This document shows, piece after piece, positions 42,701 through 49,697 of a stretch of DNA of 64,000 bases. The stretch is from Paenibacillus radicis (ex Gao et al. 2016) (GTDB lineage: Bacteria; Bacillota; Bacilli; Paenibacillales; Paenibacillaceae), in the NCBI RefSeq assembly GCF_014641555.1, contig NZ_BMHY01000013.1, forward strand, positions 61,495 through 125,494, in the 5' to 3' direction. The notes beneath the pieces were generated by a model that was not told the origin of the DNA, searched no databases, and saw only the letters and a list, made by a program, of their open reading frames with translations. The translations under genes were made by a program, and so were the position numbers. The number at the start of each line of letters is the position of its first letter. Position 1 is the first letter of the stretch.

Positions 42701-44739
42701 TCGTAACGAACACCAAACTGAAAAGCAGTCTGGAAGTTACCAAAGTCGATACAGACAATACGAATGTGAAGCTTGACGGCGCTGTGTTTGAGCTATATAA
42801 CAGCTCCAACACTCTTGTAGATACGCAAACGACGGTATCGGGTAAAGCAGTGTTTACTAACCTTCCTTACGGTACGTATACACTGAAGGAAACTACTGCT
42901 CCTGCAGGTTATGATATCGTAGCTTCGGAGAACAACAAGAGCATCACGATCAATTCATTGACTGTCAAAGCGGTAACGGTCAAAAACAGCAAGTCCAAAG
43001 GCAGTCTCGTCGTGACAAAAGTCGACGCTGACGACAGCAATGTTAAGCTTCAAGGCGCGGTATTCGAGCTGTATAACAGTTCGAACGTGAAAATCGATCA
43101 GCAAACGACGAACGGAACAGGCAAAGCAACCTTCACAGGTCTGGAATTCGGTACGTATACACTGAAAGAAGCTTCTGCACCTGCAGGGTACGAAATTGAT
43201 GCATCGCAGCAAACGAGTACAATTACGATTAATGCAGCAGTTGCTAAAGACGTTACCATAACAAACAGCAAGTCAAAAGGCAGCTTGGAAGTTACCAAAG
43301 TTGATGCTGATAACAACAATACGAAGCTTTCGGGTGCCGTATTCGAGCTGTACAACAGCGCGAATGTGAAAGTCGATCAACAAACAACCGACGCAACCGG
43401 CAAAGCAATCTTCTCGGACCTGGTATATGGCACCTATACGCTGAAAGAAGCTGCAGCGCCGTCCGGTTATGACATTATCGCATCGGAGAACAACCAAAGC
43501 ATCACGATCAACACGCTTGCCGCAAAAACGGTAACGGTGAAAAACAGCAAGTCTAGAGGCAGTCTCATCGTGACGAAAGTCGATGTCGACGATAACAGCA
43601 TTAAGCTTCAAGGCGCTGTATTCGAACTGTATAACAGTGCGAACGTGAAAGTCGATCAACAGACGACTGATGCAACAGGTAAAGCTGTTTTCACAGGCCT
43701 GCTATTCGATACGTACACACTGAAAGAAATCTCGGCACCAGCGGGGTACGAAATTATTGCCTCGCAGCAAACGAGCACGGTGACGATTGACTCAAAAACG
43801 GTTAAAGACATCACCATTGCGAATACGAAACCAAAAGGCAGCTTGGAAATTACGAAGGTAGATATCAATGATGCCGATAGAAAGTTAGCAGGCGCTGTAT
43901 TCGAATTGTACAACAGCTCGAATGTGAAGGTTGGACAACAGACGACCGACGTAACGGGTAAAGCAACGTTCACTGGCTTGCTTTATGGCACGTATACGTT
44001 GAAGGAAATTACAGCACCAACGGGTTATCGCATCATTGAAACGGAAAATAACAAAACAGTTACAATTAGCTCGCACGCAACTGCGGGAGTAACGGTAGCA
44101 AACAGTAAAATAATTATGCTGCCAAATCCAAGTCCTAGCCCAAGTGTTAGTCCAAGCCCAACACCAAGCGTATCACCAAGCCCAAGTGCAACACCTAGCG
44201 TAGATCCTAGCGCAACACCTAGTGTAGACCCTAGTGCAACGCCTGGCACGACGCCAAGTGCTGCACCAAGTTCAGCACCAAGCTCGCAGCCTAGTGCAAC
44301 GCCGAAGCCAAGCAATGGACCTTCGACAACGCCTCCGGTAGAGAGAGAAACAACACCGAAGGATACGCCGATTGAAGGCGAAATCGAGATCCCAGATGGC
44401 AGCGTTCCTAAACAAGGCGTTCCGCCTGAGCATGGCAAAGTAACGATTGGTCTGGATGGCAAGTGGGTGTATACGCCAGCTCCAGGCTTTGTAGGCAAAG
44501 ATAAGTTCTCGATCATTGTTGTAGATGAAGACGGCAATGAGGAAGAGATCTGGATCGAGATCGACGTACTCAATCCGCTTGGCGGCGGTTTGAACGGCAA
44601 CGGCTCACCGAATGTGAACCAGCTTCCGAAAACAGGCGAGACCGGCTTCTTAGGCTTGCAGCTGTTTGGCTTTGCATTGATTGCACTGGGAGCCATTCTT
44701 TTCTTCAGAAAAAAATCAGTACGCGGCAATCGTTCATAA
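39703..44739 (+). CDS. LPXTG-anchored collagen-adhesin-like surface protein with six Cna_B repeats
   Basis: 1678 residues. Signal peptide (1-31, KKSVAMILAFLLIFQYMNF); adhesive region of several 110-140-residue Ig-like (SdrG/Cna_A-like) modules, each opening with a TWTVDVN / INWTVKYN / VDWTINLN / LTWGIAVN / IKWKIDIN motif (about 32-915); six Cna_B (SpaA-type) domains at 916-1470, each with KVD lysine, YTLKE glutamate and a terminal Asn (VKNSK type), the trio that forms internal Lys-Asn isopeptide bonds; a Pro/Ser/Thr wall-spanning stretch (about 1472-1545); a bacterial cadherin-like Big_9 domain (GKWVYTPAPGFVGKDKF); LPKTGE at 44623-44640, a hydrophobic helix and a basic tail. It is thus sorted to peptidoglycan. 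No sortase gene lies nearby. ATG 39703 follows GGAGG at 39689. Confidence 0.92.
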   Translation: MRKKSVAMILAFLLIFQYMNFNGYFNKVEAAGTIQGTILTKMTLTPKDQEQTVIASVYQGDDYVNTEYRVELEKELKLSYEWALPENHTYSAGDTFVFQLPAEMEMYNDIPLTNLAGDPSVGTFKMDKNTKTVTMTFNEEINAGTPSNGTLNFWSKFTSASVQQKTEVKVKFAIGDEITIPIAPSNGTPINKKGLADKPFNATKITWTVDVNTDLKNIKSGVVTDNIPAGLTYVPGSIKVYQMDINTNGTLSNPVLVTPSAVTEPAGASTELKVELGDINRPHRLVFETDITDITKANFTNTAKFTGNVGGNSFNVQAPATVQNQRGKFLEKSGSYNESTQEINWTVKYNFGEDPLAANTVLTDLFDKEHSIDLNSIKVYPVANPVAGTTGAGLNIPTDYTVDTNVSSHPNYNANKNGFNVVIKAATSSAYIIEYKTKPTGNIYNNDTITNKAYSIGKESNGVDVGIKQHFLSKTHGNVNYAARTVDWTINLNKDKYFLYNTSFKDEFPAGLKLVPGSLTVKQNGVTVTSSVYTLTYLDALNEATEKGFQIGLPNGNSTYTITYTTQYDFINTSYLSNSNFSFGNKGTYYWSENSDGSNGQNQVVTETYTPNNQTQWNGYKEGTYNAVSKTLTWGIAVNYNSKAMSNVSVVDELQHKQAIDLNTLKVFELTVNANGSVTKSSTEFTDYTHNVVTLANGNQELTVTFNNPINRPYYITFDTSMSGVLIDQNVPNKAILKGDGYANKELNSTVTIKQAGEYVAKSGQQSGATIKWKIDINRGQSTVDDAKIIDVPGKKQTLIKESFKLYQTVVDAQGNVTRGALITDPDDPQHGYTLTFTPITDGSVNSDETFELSFKHQITKPYWLEYESMIDATNGEKVTNNVKFTGSGGIEKSISNPSEVTVSLSGGEGTGNTYRGSLKIVKVDSENNANKLNGAKFELIRNSNGQKVTGETTGAGEYVFTNLLYGKYTLNETGAPSGYAIDTASKAVTINSATEQELIVTNTKLKSSLEVTKVDTDNTNVKLDGAVFELYNSSNTLVDTQTTVSGKAVFTNLPYGTYTLKETTAPAGYDIVASENNKSITINSLTVKAVTVKNSKSKGSLVVTKVDADDSNVKLQGAVFELYNSSNVKIDQQTTNGTGKATFTGLEFGTYTLKEASAPAGYEIDASQQTSTITINAAVAKDVTITNSKSKGSLEVTKVDADNNNTKLSGAVFELYNSANVKVDQQTTDATGKAIFSDLVYGTYTLKEAAAPSGYDIIASENNQSITINTLAAKTVTVKNSKSRGSLIVTKVDVDDNSIKLQGAVFELYNSANVKVDQQTTDATGKAVFTGLLFDTYTLKEISAPAGYEIIASQQTSTVTIDSKTVKDITIANTKPKGSLEITKVDINDADRKLAGAVFELYNSSNVKVGQQTTDVTGKATFTGLLYGTYTLKEITAPTGYRIIETENNKTVTISSHATAGVTVANSKIIMLPNPSPSPSVSPSPTPSVSPSPSATPSVDPSATPSVDPSATPGTTPSAAPSSAPSSQPSATPKPSNGPSTTPPVERETTPKDTPIEGEIEIPDGSVPKQGVPPEHGKVTIGLDGKWVYTPAPGFVGKDKFSIIVVDEDGNEEEIWIEIDVLNPLGGGLNGNGSPNVNQLPKTGETGFLGLQLFGFALIALGAILFFRKKSVRGNRS
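42448..44112 (+). repeat. Six in-frame Cna_B repeats with two-unit block duplication
   Basis: Units start at 42448, 42721, 42997, 43276, 43555 and 43834 (273, 276, 279, 279, 279 bp). Units 2 and 4 share the ending GYDI.ASENN.SITIN and units 3 and 5 share GYEI.ASQQTST.TI, so units 2-3 and 4-5 are copies of one block of about 555 bp. Unit 6 resembles unit 4. Confidence 0.85.
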
Positions 44740-44762
44740 GCCGACGGTAAGAGCAATTACAA

Positions 44763-44802
44763 GTGTCCCCGACGCCAGGGTTAGCGTCGGGGACGCTTTT
44801 TT
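44763..44802 (+). terminator. Terminator of the adhesin gene
   Basis: 13-bp GC-rich stem (44763-44775 with 44784-44796, one G-U), then TTTTTT. Confidence 0.92.
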
Positions 44803-44833
44803 ACGTACCGATCCATAATTCCAAGTAACCAGC

Positions 44834-44862
44834 TTGACAATGTTGTAGTTATCCGATAGGAT
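44834..44862 (+). promoter_or_regulatory. Promoter of the tetR operon
   Basis: TTGACA (44834-44839), 17-bp spacer, TAGGAT (44857-44862); the predicted start of transcription is near 44869. Confidence 0.6.
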
Positions 44863-44870
44863 TTAAATAA

Positions 44871-44894
44871 AACTGACTGACTAGTCAATCGGTT
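44871..44894 (+). promoter_or_regulatory. Palindromic operator candidate for the TetR regulator
   Basis: A perfect 10-bp palindrome TGACTAGTCA (44878-44887) lies at the centre of a 24-bp imperfect palindrome just after the predicted transcription start. The position fits autorepression by the TetR protein encoded next. Confidence 0.5.
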
Positions 44895-44918
44895 ATTGAA
44901 AATAAGGGAGGCGATCGT

Positions 44919-45551
44919 ATTCCACCCAAAAAAACCTCGCATAACGCGGAACGAAAAACGCAAATGATGGAAGCTGCTTTGATGCGCTTTGCGACCAGCG
45001 GCTATCATTCGACTAAAATATCTGATATCGTTGCCGATCTTGGCGTTGCGCAAGGAACCTTCTATTGGTACTTCAGCAGCAAGGAAGCGATTGCCATCGA
45101 GATCGTTCAGCAAGGGCGCGAGCAATTGCTTGAAGTGATTGGTCAGGGCTATCGCAAAGGTACGGGTACGGTGCAGGATATGGTGTTAGCATCAGAGGCG
45201 CTGCTTATCGAGTTATTCCGGTTCGCCCAGAACAATCGTTACTTAATGGGGATGCTGCTCGACGGCACCGCATTCAGTGAGACTGTGCGTAAAGAAATTG
45301 CCGACACCAGCGCAGCGATGGAGAATGCATTCCTTCGCAACATCGAGAGGGCTATCGAACTCGGCATGCTGCCGGAGACGATCGATGCCAAGCTAAGAGC
45401 AGCTTTGCTCATGAGCTTGATTGAAGGCATTATCTCTAGATGGCTTTTTCAAAAGCAAGGGACAGACAACAATCCGCTTTCCTCTTATCCGCTGGAAAAA
45501 TTAGCAGCGGAAACGGCTCGATTCGAATTTTTCGGCTTGCTGGGCATTTAA
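44919..45551 (+). CDS. TetR-family regulator, apparently with an ATT start
   Basis: 210 residues if begun at ATT 44919. The helix-turn-helix is complete only from there: residues ERKTQMMEAALMRFATSGYH, then TKISDIVADLGVAQGTFYWYFSSKEAI, the TetR N-terminal signature. AAGGGAGG (44904-44911) is 7 bp before the ATT, and the frame from it reads PPKKTSHNAERK, the common TetR N-terminus. The first in-frame ATG, 44964, has no ribosome binding site and would remove half of helix 1. The C-terminal ligand domain (about 70-210) contains LLMSLIEGIISRWL. Ligand unknown. The next gene is 63 bp away with no terminator, so it probably heads the ABC transporter operon. Confidence 0.8.
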   Translation: MPPKKTSHNAERKTQMMEAALMRFATSGYHSTKISDIVADLGVAQGTFYWYFSSKEAIAIEIVQQGREQLLEVIGQGYRKGTGTVQDMVLASEALLIELFRFAQNNRYLMGMLLDGTAFSETVRKEIADTSAAMENAFLRNIERAIELGMLPETIDAKLRAALLMSLIEGIISRWLFQKQGTDNNPLSSYPLEKLAAETARFEFFGLLGI

Positions 45552-45614
45552 GAAAATAGATGCAACGAAACACGGACACATTATTAGAGAGACAATAATA
45601 AGGAGAGAAACAAC

Positions 45615-46475
45615 ATGACATCGAACAAAAAACGATTTTTCCCAATCGCTGCGGCGATTCTGGTTTTGGCACTGGTTCTTAGCGCTTGCGGCTCGAACAA
45701 TACGAATAAAGGCTCCAACAATGCGGCTAGTCCTTCCCCTTCCGCACAGACTTCGAATTTACTGGATCAAGTGAAGGAATCGGGCGTGCTCAAGGTTGGT
45801 CTGATGGGTACTTACGCACCTTACAACTTCACGAATGACAAGAATGAAATCGACGGCTTTGACGCCGACATTGCGAAAGAAGTGGCGAAACGCCTTGGCG
45901 TGAAAGTAGAGTTTACAGCTCAAGATTTTTCTGGACTGATCAGCAGCTTGCAAGCCAAAAAATTTGATGCGATTATCAGCCAAGTAACGATTACAGATGA
46001 ACGCAAAAAGGTCATCGACTTTACTGAACCATATATTACGAACGAAGTGAAAATTATCGTGCCTGAGAAAAATACGGCGATTACGAAGCTTGAAGATTTT
46101 AAAGGTAAAAATATCGGTGTTGGCCTAGGCACCAATGATGAGACTTACCTGCGCGATGTTGCCATTCCGAAAGTCGGCAAATTCACGATCAAAACCTATG
46201 ACGATGTGATTACTTCCCTTCAAGATTTGAATGCAGGCCGTATCGACGCAACGATCAATAACATTCACGCTTTGAAACCAATCGTTGATAAAAACGGCTT
46301 TAAAATTAAAGCGGTAGGCGAGCCGATCAAAGCGGACAGCGCCGGCATCGCAGTACGCAAGGACAATCCGGAATTCCGGGACGCATTGAATCAAGCGTTG
46401 AAGGATCTGAAGGCAGACGGCACTTACGACACAATTTTCGAGAAATGGTTCGGTGAGAAGCCAGCCGCGCAATAA
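45615..46475 (+). CDS. Amino-acid ABC transporter substrate-binding lipoprotein
   Basis: 286 residues, solute-binding family 3. Signal peptide with lipobox LVLSAC (C25), Ser/Asn-rich linker (about 27-48), then the two-lobe binding domain: VKESGVLKVGLMGTYAPYNF, DGFDADIAKEVAKRLGVKVEF, ISQVTITDERKKVIDFTEPY and IDATINNIHAL. Binds a polar amino acid or related compound; the sequence does not fix which (cystine, glutamine and basic amino acids are options). AAGGAGAG precedes ATG 45615. First of three transporter genes. Confidence 0.92.
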   Translation: MTSNKKRFFPIAAAILVLALVLSACGSNNTNKGSNNAASPSPSAQTSNLLDQVKESGVLKVGLMGTYAPYNFTNDKNEIDGFDADIAKEVAKRLGVKVEFTAQDFSGLISSLQAKKFDAIISQVTITDERKKVIDFTEPYITNEVKIIVPEKNTAITKLEDFKGKNIGVGLGTNDETYLRDVAIPKVGKFTIKTYDDVITSLQDLNAGRIDATINNIHALKPIVDKNGFKIKAVGEPIKADSAGIAVRKDNPEFRDALNQALKDLKADGTYDTIFEKWFGEKPAAQ

Positions 46476-46514
46476 AAGAGCTTAAAGCGTTAAGCGAGAA
46501 GGGATTTGCCTGTT

Positions 46515-47159
46515 ATGGAGCTTGTCTTTGAGAATTGGGAGCTTTTGTTCCAAGGGGCCTACTATACACTCTATATCGCCGTCATTTCGATGTTCTTCGG
46601 CCTCTTTATCGGGATTGCGGTTGCATTGGCCCGGTTAAAAGGCAATCGGCCAGTTCGCTGGGCGGCGCGCGTATATGTCTCTGTTATCCGCGGTACGCCC
46701 GCGCTCGTACAGATCGTGATCGTCTATTACGGTCTCGTCGACTACGGCATAACGCTGGGGCCTCTAACGGCTGCTTGTATCGCACTAAGCGTCAACATTG
46801 GAGCGTATTTGTCGGAAGCGATACGCGGTGCGATTCTCTCGATTCCAAAAGGGCAAACCGAAGCGGCGCTTGCCACGGGGATGACCTCCTGGCAGGCAAT
46901 GCGAAGAATCGTACTCCCGCAAGCGGCCCGAGTGGCGATACCGCCGATGGGCAATACCTTTATTGGCATGCTGAAGGAGACGTCGCTCGTTTCTTTTATC
47001 GCCGTACCGGAGCTTCTCCGTTCCGCGCAGCTGCTCATTGCCAGATACTATGTCAACATGCCTTTTTACATCGGTATTGCGATTATGTACTGGGTGATGA
47101 GCACAGTGTTCTCCGCCATTCTGGAAGCGGTGGAGAAACGCTTGTCCAAAGCATACTGA
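46515..47159 (+). CDS. Amino-acid ABC transporter permease
   Basis: 214 residues, His/Glu/Gln/Arg/opine (HisM) permease family with about five membrane segments starting at GAYYTLYIAVISMFFGLFIG. The ABC-coupling EAA motif is EAALATGMTSWQAMRRIVLPQAARVAIPP, read here in two halves. Start ATG 46515 is about 10 bp after AAGGGA; TTG 46506 is in frame but only 2-3 bp from that site. 40 bp after the binding protein, 14 bp before the ATPase gene. Confidence 0.92.
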   Translation: MELVFENWELLFQGAYYTLYIAVISMFFGLFIGIAVALARLKGNRPVRWAARVYVSVIRGTPALVQIVIVYYGLVDYGITLGPLTAACIALSVNIGAYLSEAIRGAILSIPKGQTEAALATGMTSWQAMRRIVLPQAARVAIPPMGNTFIGMLKETSLVSFIAVPELLRSAQLLIARYYVNMPFYIGIAIMYWVMSTVFSAILEAVEKRLSKAY

Positions 47160-47173
47160 GGTGACAACAAACG

Positions 47174-47929
47174 ATGACGATGATCGTAACGAAAGAGCTG
47201 TCGAAGACTTATCATGATAACGAAGTGCTGAAGGGGATCGATCTTGAAGTCCGTCAGGGTGAAATCGTCGTATTGCTTGGGCCAAGCGGGTCCGGCAAAA
47301 GTACGCTGCTTCGCTGTCTGAACGGCTTGGAGACATTAACTAAGGGCGCTATTGAAATAAACGGCGTACGGCTGGAAGCCGGGATGAAGAATCGTGCTTT
47401 TAAGAACAACCTGCTTAACATCCGTAAACAGACGGGGATGGTGTTCCAGCAGTTTAACTTGTATCCGCATAAAACAGCGCTGGGCAACGTCATTGAATCC
47501 TTGCTCATTGTTAAGAAAATGCCGCGTGCTCAAGCCGAGCAGCTTGGTATGAAAATGCTGGAGCGCGTTGGCTTGGCAGACAAGCGGGACGCTTATCCGT
47601 CCAAGCTGTCCGGCGGTCAGCAGCAGCGTGTTGCGATCGCCAGAGCGCTGGCAATGGAACCGGATATTTTGCTGTTTGACGAGCCTACTTCTGCGCTGGA
47701 CCCAGAGCTCGTTGGCGAGGTGCTGGATGTGATGCGGATGCTCGCAAGGGAAGAAGGGATGACGATGCTGGTCGTTACCCATGAGATGAGCTTTGCCCGC
47801 AACGTTGCAAACCGCGTTTTATTTATGGATGGCGGCGTCATTGTGGAAGAGAATGATCCCGAGACTTTTTTCGGGCAGCCAAAGACAGAGCGGGCGCAGC
47901 GTTTTCTCAACAAAATCAATCAGCATTGA
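47174..47929 (+). CDS. Amino-acid ABC transporter ATP-binding protein
   Basis: 251 residues, GlnQ/TcyC type. Walker A GPSGSGKST, Q-loop MVFQQFNLYPHKTALGN, signature LSGGQQQRVAIARALAM, Walker B ILLFDEPTSALDP, H-loop VVTHEM. The FNLYPH motif is typical of polar amino-acid importers. AGGTGAC lies upstream of ATG 47174. It completes the importer with the two genes before it. Confidence 0.94.
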   Translation: MTMIVTKELSKTYHDNEVLKGIDLEVRQGEIVVLLGPSGSGKSTLLRCLNGLETLTKGAIEINGVRLEAGMKNRAFKNNLLNIRKQTGMVFQQFNLYPHKTALGNVIESLLIVKKMPRAQAEQLGMKMLERVGLADKRDAYPSKLSGGQQQRVAIARALAMEPDILLFDEPTSALDPELVGEVLDVMRMLAREEGMTMLVVTHEMSFARNVANRVLFMDGGVIVEENDPETFFGQPKTERAQRFLNKINQH

Positions 47930-47977
47930 TACGAATTGCTGTACAACACTAACCTCACGAGAGAAAGCGGGATACAG

Positions 47978-48397
47978 ATGAATGTAACAACTATATGGCA
48001 GGGCAAAAGAGCCTTTGAATCGACGGGCCCTTCCGGTTATCCGGTAGGTATGGACGCTACGGCGGCTTACGGCGGCGACGGTAAAGGCGCTACGCCGATG
48101 GAATTGCTGCTCGCCGGCCTGGCGGGCTGCATCGGTATCGATGTCACGATGATTTTGGACGCTTTCCTTGGCTCGATTCAGTCGATCGAGATTGAAGCTA
48201 ACGGCACGCGCAAGGAAGAAATGCCGAAGAGCTTTACCCATATCGAGCTGGTATTTAAAGTAAACGGTGATTTGCCGGATTACCGGATTTGGAAAGCGAT
48301 CGAGATGGGCAAGGAGAAGTATTGCGCGGTATCCGAGTCACTGAAGGCGGATATCAGCTACCGTCTCATCTTGAACGGCGAAGAAGTTGTTCGCTAA
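47978..48397 (+). CDS. OsmC-like redox protein
   Basis: 139 residues, OsmC/Ohr fold. Both reactive cysteines are present: C51 in LAGLAGCIGIDV and C116 in EKYCAVSESL, so peroxidase activity using low-molecular or dihydrolipoyl thiols is possible. ATPMELLLAGLAGC is closer to the YhfA/general OsmC subfamily than to Ohr. The start is ATG 47978 (GAGAAAGCGGG upstream); TTG 47936 would overlap the end of the ATPase region without a binding site. 48 bp after the ABC ATPase gene, so probably the last gene of the TetR operon. Confidence 0.88.
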   Translation: MNVTTIWQGKRAFESTGPSGYPVGMDATAAYGGDGKGATPMELLLAGLAGCIGIDVTMILDAFLGSIQSIEIEANGTRKEEMPKSFTHIELVFKVNGDLPDYRIWKAIEMGKEKYCAVSESLKADISYRLILNGEEVVR

Positions 48398-48419
48398 GCC
48401 TTAGTTGAATAGCAGCGCA

Positions 48420-48465
48420 AAAAAAGCCCCGAGAGCGATATCGCATCGCTTTCGGGGCTTTTTCG
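48420..48465. terminator. Bidirectional terminator
   Basis: 15-bp stem (48425-48439 with 48445-48459, one G-U) flanked by an A-run on the left and T-run on the right; serves both the osmC-like gene (+) and the convergent isomerase gene (-). Confidence 0.92.
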
Positions 48466-48471
48466 TCTAGC

Positions 48472-49440
48472 TTATACCCACCACATTTCACCCAGTGGCT
48501 CTTTGATCAGTACTTGCTGCAGGTTCGCAACGGCTTTCGAGAAGCCTTCGTCTACCGACATCAGGCCGTCTTCGTGCTCGATGCTGACAACATAGTCGTA
48601 ACCCACAAGACGGAGCGCGCTGATGATGTCCGCCCACGTTTTGAGATCATGGCCGAAGCCGACTGTACGGAACTGCCAAGCGCGGTCAAGCATAAGCGCG
48701 TAGGACTGCATGTCCGTTACACCGTGACGGTTAACGTTGATTGGGTCGATTGTCGTATCCTTCGCGTGGAAGTGATGGATCGCACCTTCACGGCCAAGAA
48801 TTTGAACCGCTTGAACCGGATCGATGCCTTGCCACCACATATGGCTAGGGTCAAGGTTAGCGCCAATTGCTTTGCCTGCCGCTTCGCGGAGGCGGAGCAA
48901 CGTGCCTGGGCTGTGGACAGAGAAGCCGCCGTGCAGCTCAAGGCCAATCTTCACGCCGCTGCCTTCAGCGATGCCGCCGATTTCAGACCAATATGGAATA
49001 ACTTTTTGTTCCCATTGCCAAGTCAGAATTTCTTGGTAATCATTAGGCCATGGAGCTACCGGCCAGTTCGGATATTTAGCATCCTCATGGTCGCCAGGGC
49101 AACCGGAGAACGTGTTGACAACCGGTACTTCAAGACGATTGGCAAGCTCGATTGTTTTGCGGATGATGGCGTCATCTGCAGAAGCCAGCGCTTTTTGCGG
49201 GTGCAAAGGGTTGGCATGGCAGCTAAGTGCGCTGATAATGAGACCGCGTGATTCTACTGCTTGTTTAAACGCTTTCAACTTTCCTGCATCCGCGAGCAAT
49301 ACGTCCGGATCACAGTGTGCGTTGCCTGGGTAACCGCCCGTACCAATTTCAACCGCTTCCAGTCCTTTGGCTGCGATATAGTCGAGCGCTTCCTCGAAAG
49401 GCTTCTGAGCAAACAATACTGCGAATACTCCCAATTTCAT
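48472..49440 (-). CDS. Sugar phosphate isomerase/epimerase (xylose isomerase-like TIM barrel)
   Basis: 322 residues of the AP-endonuclease-2/IolE-like family. Metal-ligand motifs are visible: GLEAVEIGTGG, KIGLELHGGFSVHSPG (Glu/His), GANLDPSHMWWQG (Asp/His), HFHAKDT and YVVSIEHEDGLMS (Glu). The C-terminus EPLGEMWWV is characteristic of a subgroup in Gram-positive sugar-use loci. The sugar is not identifiable. Start ATG 49440 is preceded on the minus strand by GAGGAGGT; an upstream ATG adds 11 residues beyond that site. Single gene; no transport gene beside it. Confidence 0.87.
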   Translation of the reverse strand: MKLGVFAVLFAQKPFEEALDYIAAKGLEAVEIGTGGYPGNAHCDPDVLLADAGKLKAFKQAVESRGLIISALSCHANPLHPQKALASADDAIIRKTIELANRLEVPVVNTFSGCPGDHEDAKYPNWPVAPWPNDYQEILTWQWEQKVIPYWSEIGGIAEGSGVKIGLELHGGFSVHSPGTLLRLREAAGKAIGANLDPSHMWWQGIDPVQAVQILGREGAIHHFHAKDTTIDPINVNRHGVTDMQSYALMLDRAWQFRTVGFGHDLKTWADIISALRLVGYDYVVSIEHEDGLMSVDEGFSKAVANLQQVLIKEPLGEMWWV

Positions 49441-49610
49441 CTTTATTCGTACCTCCTCAATATAGTGGGTCAATTAATATATTAGCCATTATCAGTATAT
49501 CATCCTGCTGACGGATACACCTAATTTTTAAGCAGAAAAGCCAATATCGCATAAGAAGTAAACAAATCGGAGAAAGCGAATGAGAGGATGACAAAACTTT
49601 TAGTTCCAGA

Positions 49611-49639
49611 TTGTAATATAGGGGTGTGCATGCTACTAT
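49611..49639 (+). promoter_or_regulatory. Promoter of the HtrA-like protease gene
   Basis: TTGTAA (49611-49616), 17-bp spacer, TACTAT (49634-49639), about 59 bp before the GTG start. Confidence 0.5.
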
Positions 49640-49697
49640 ATATTATTAGTTGTTATATTTTGGAATCTATGAATTTCCGAATTGGGAGAGTGAGAGA

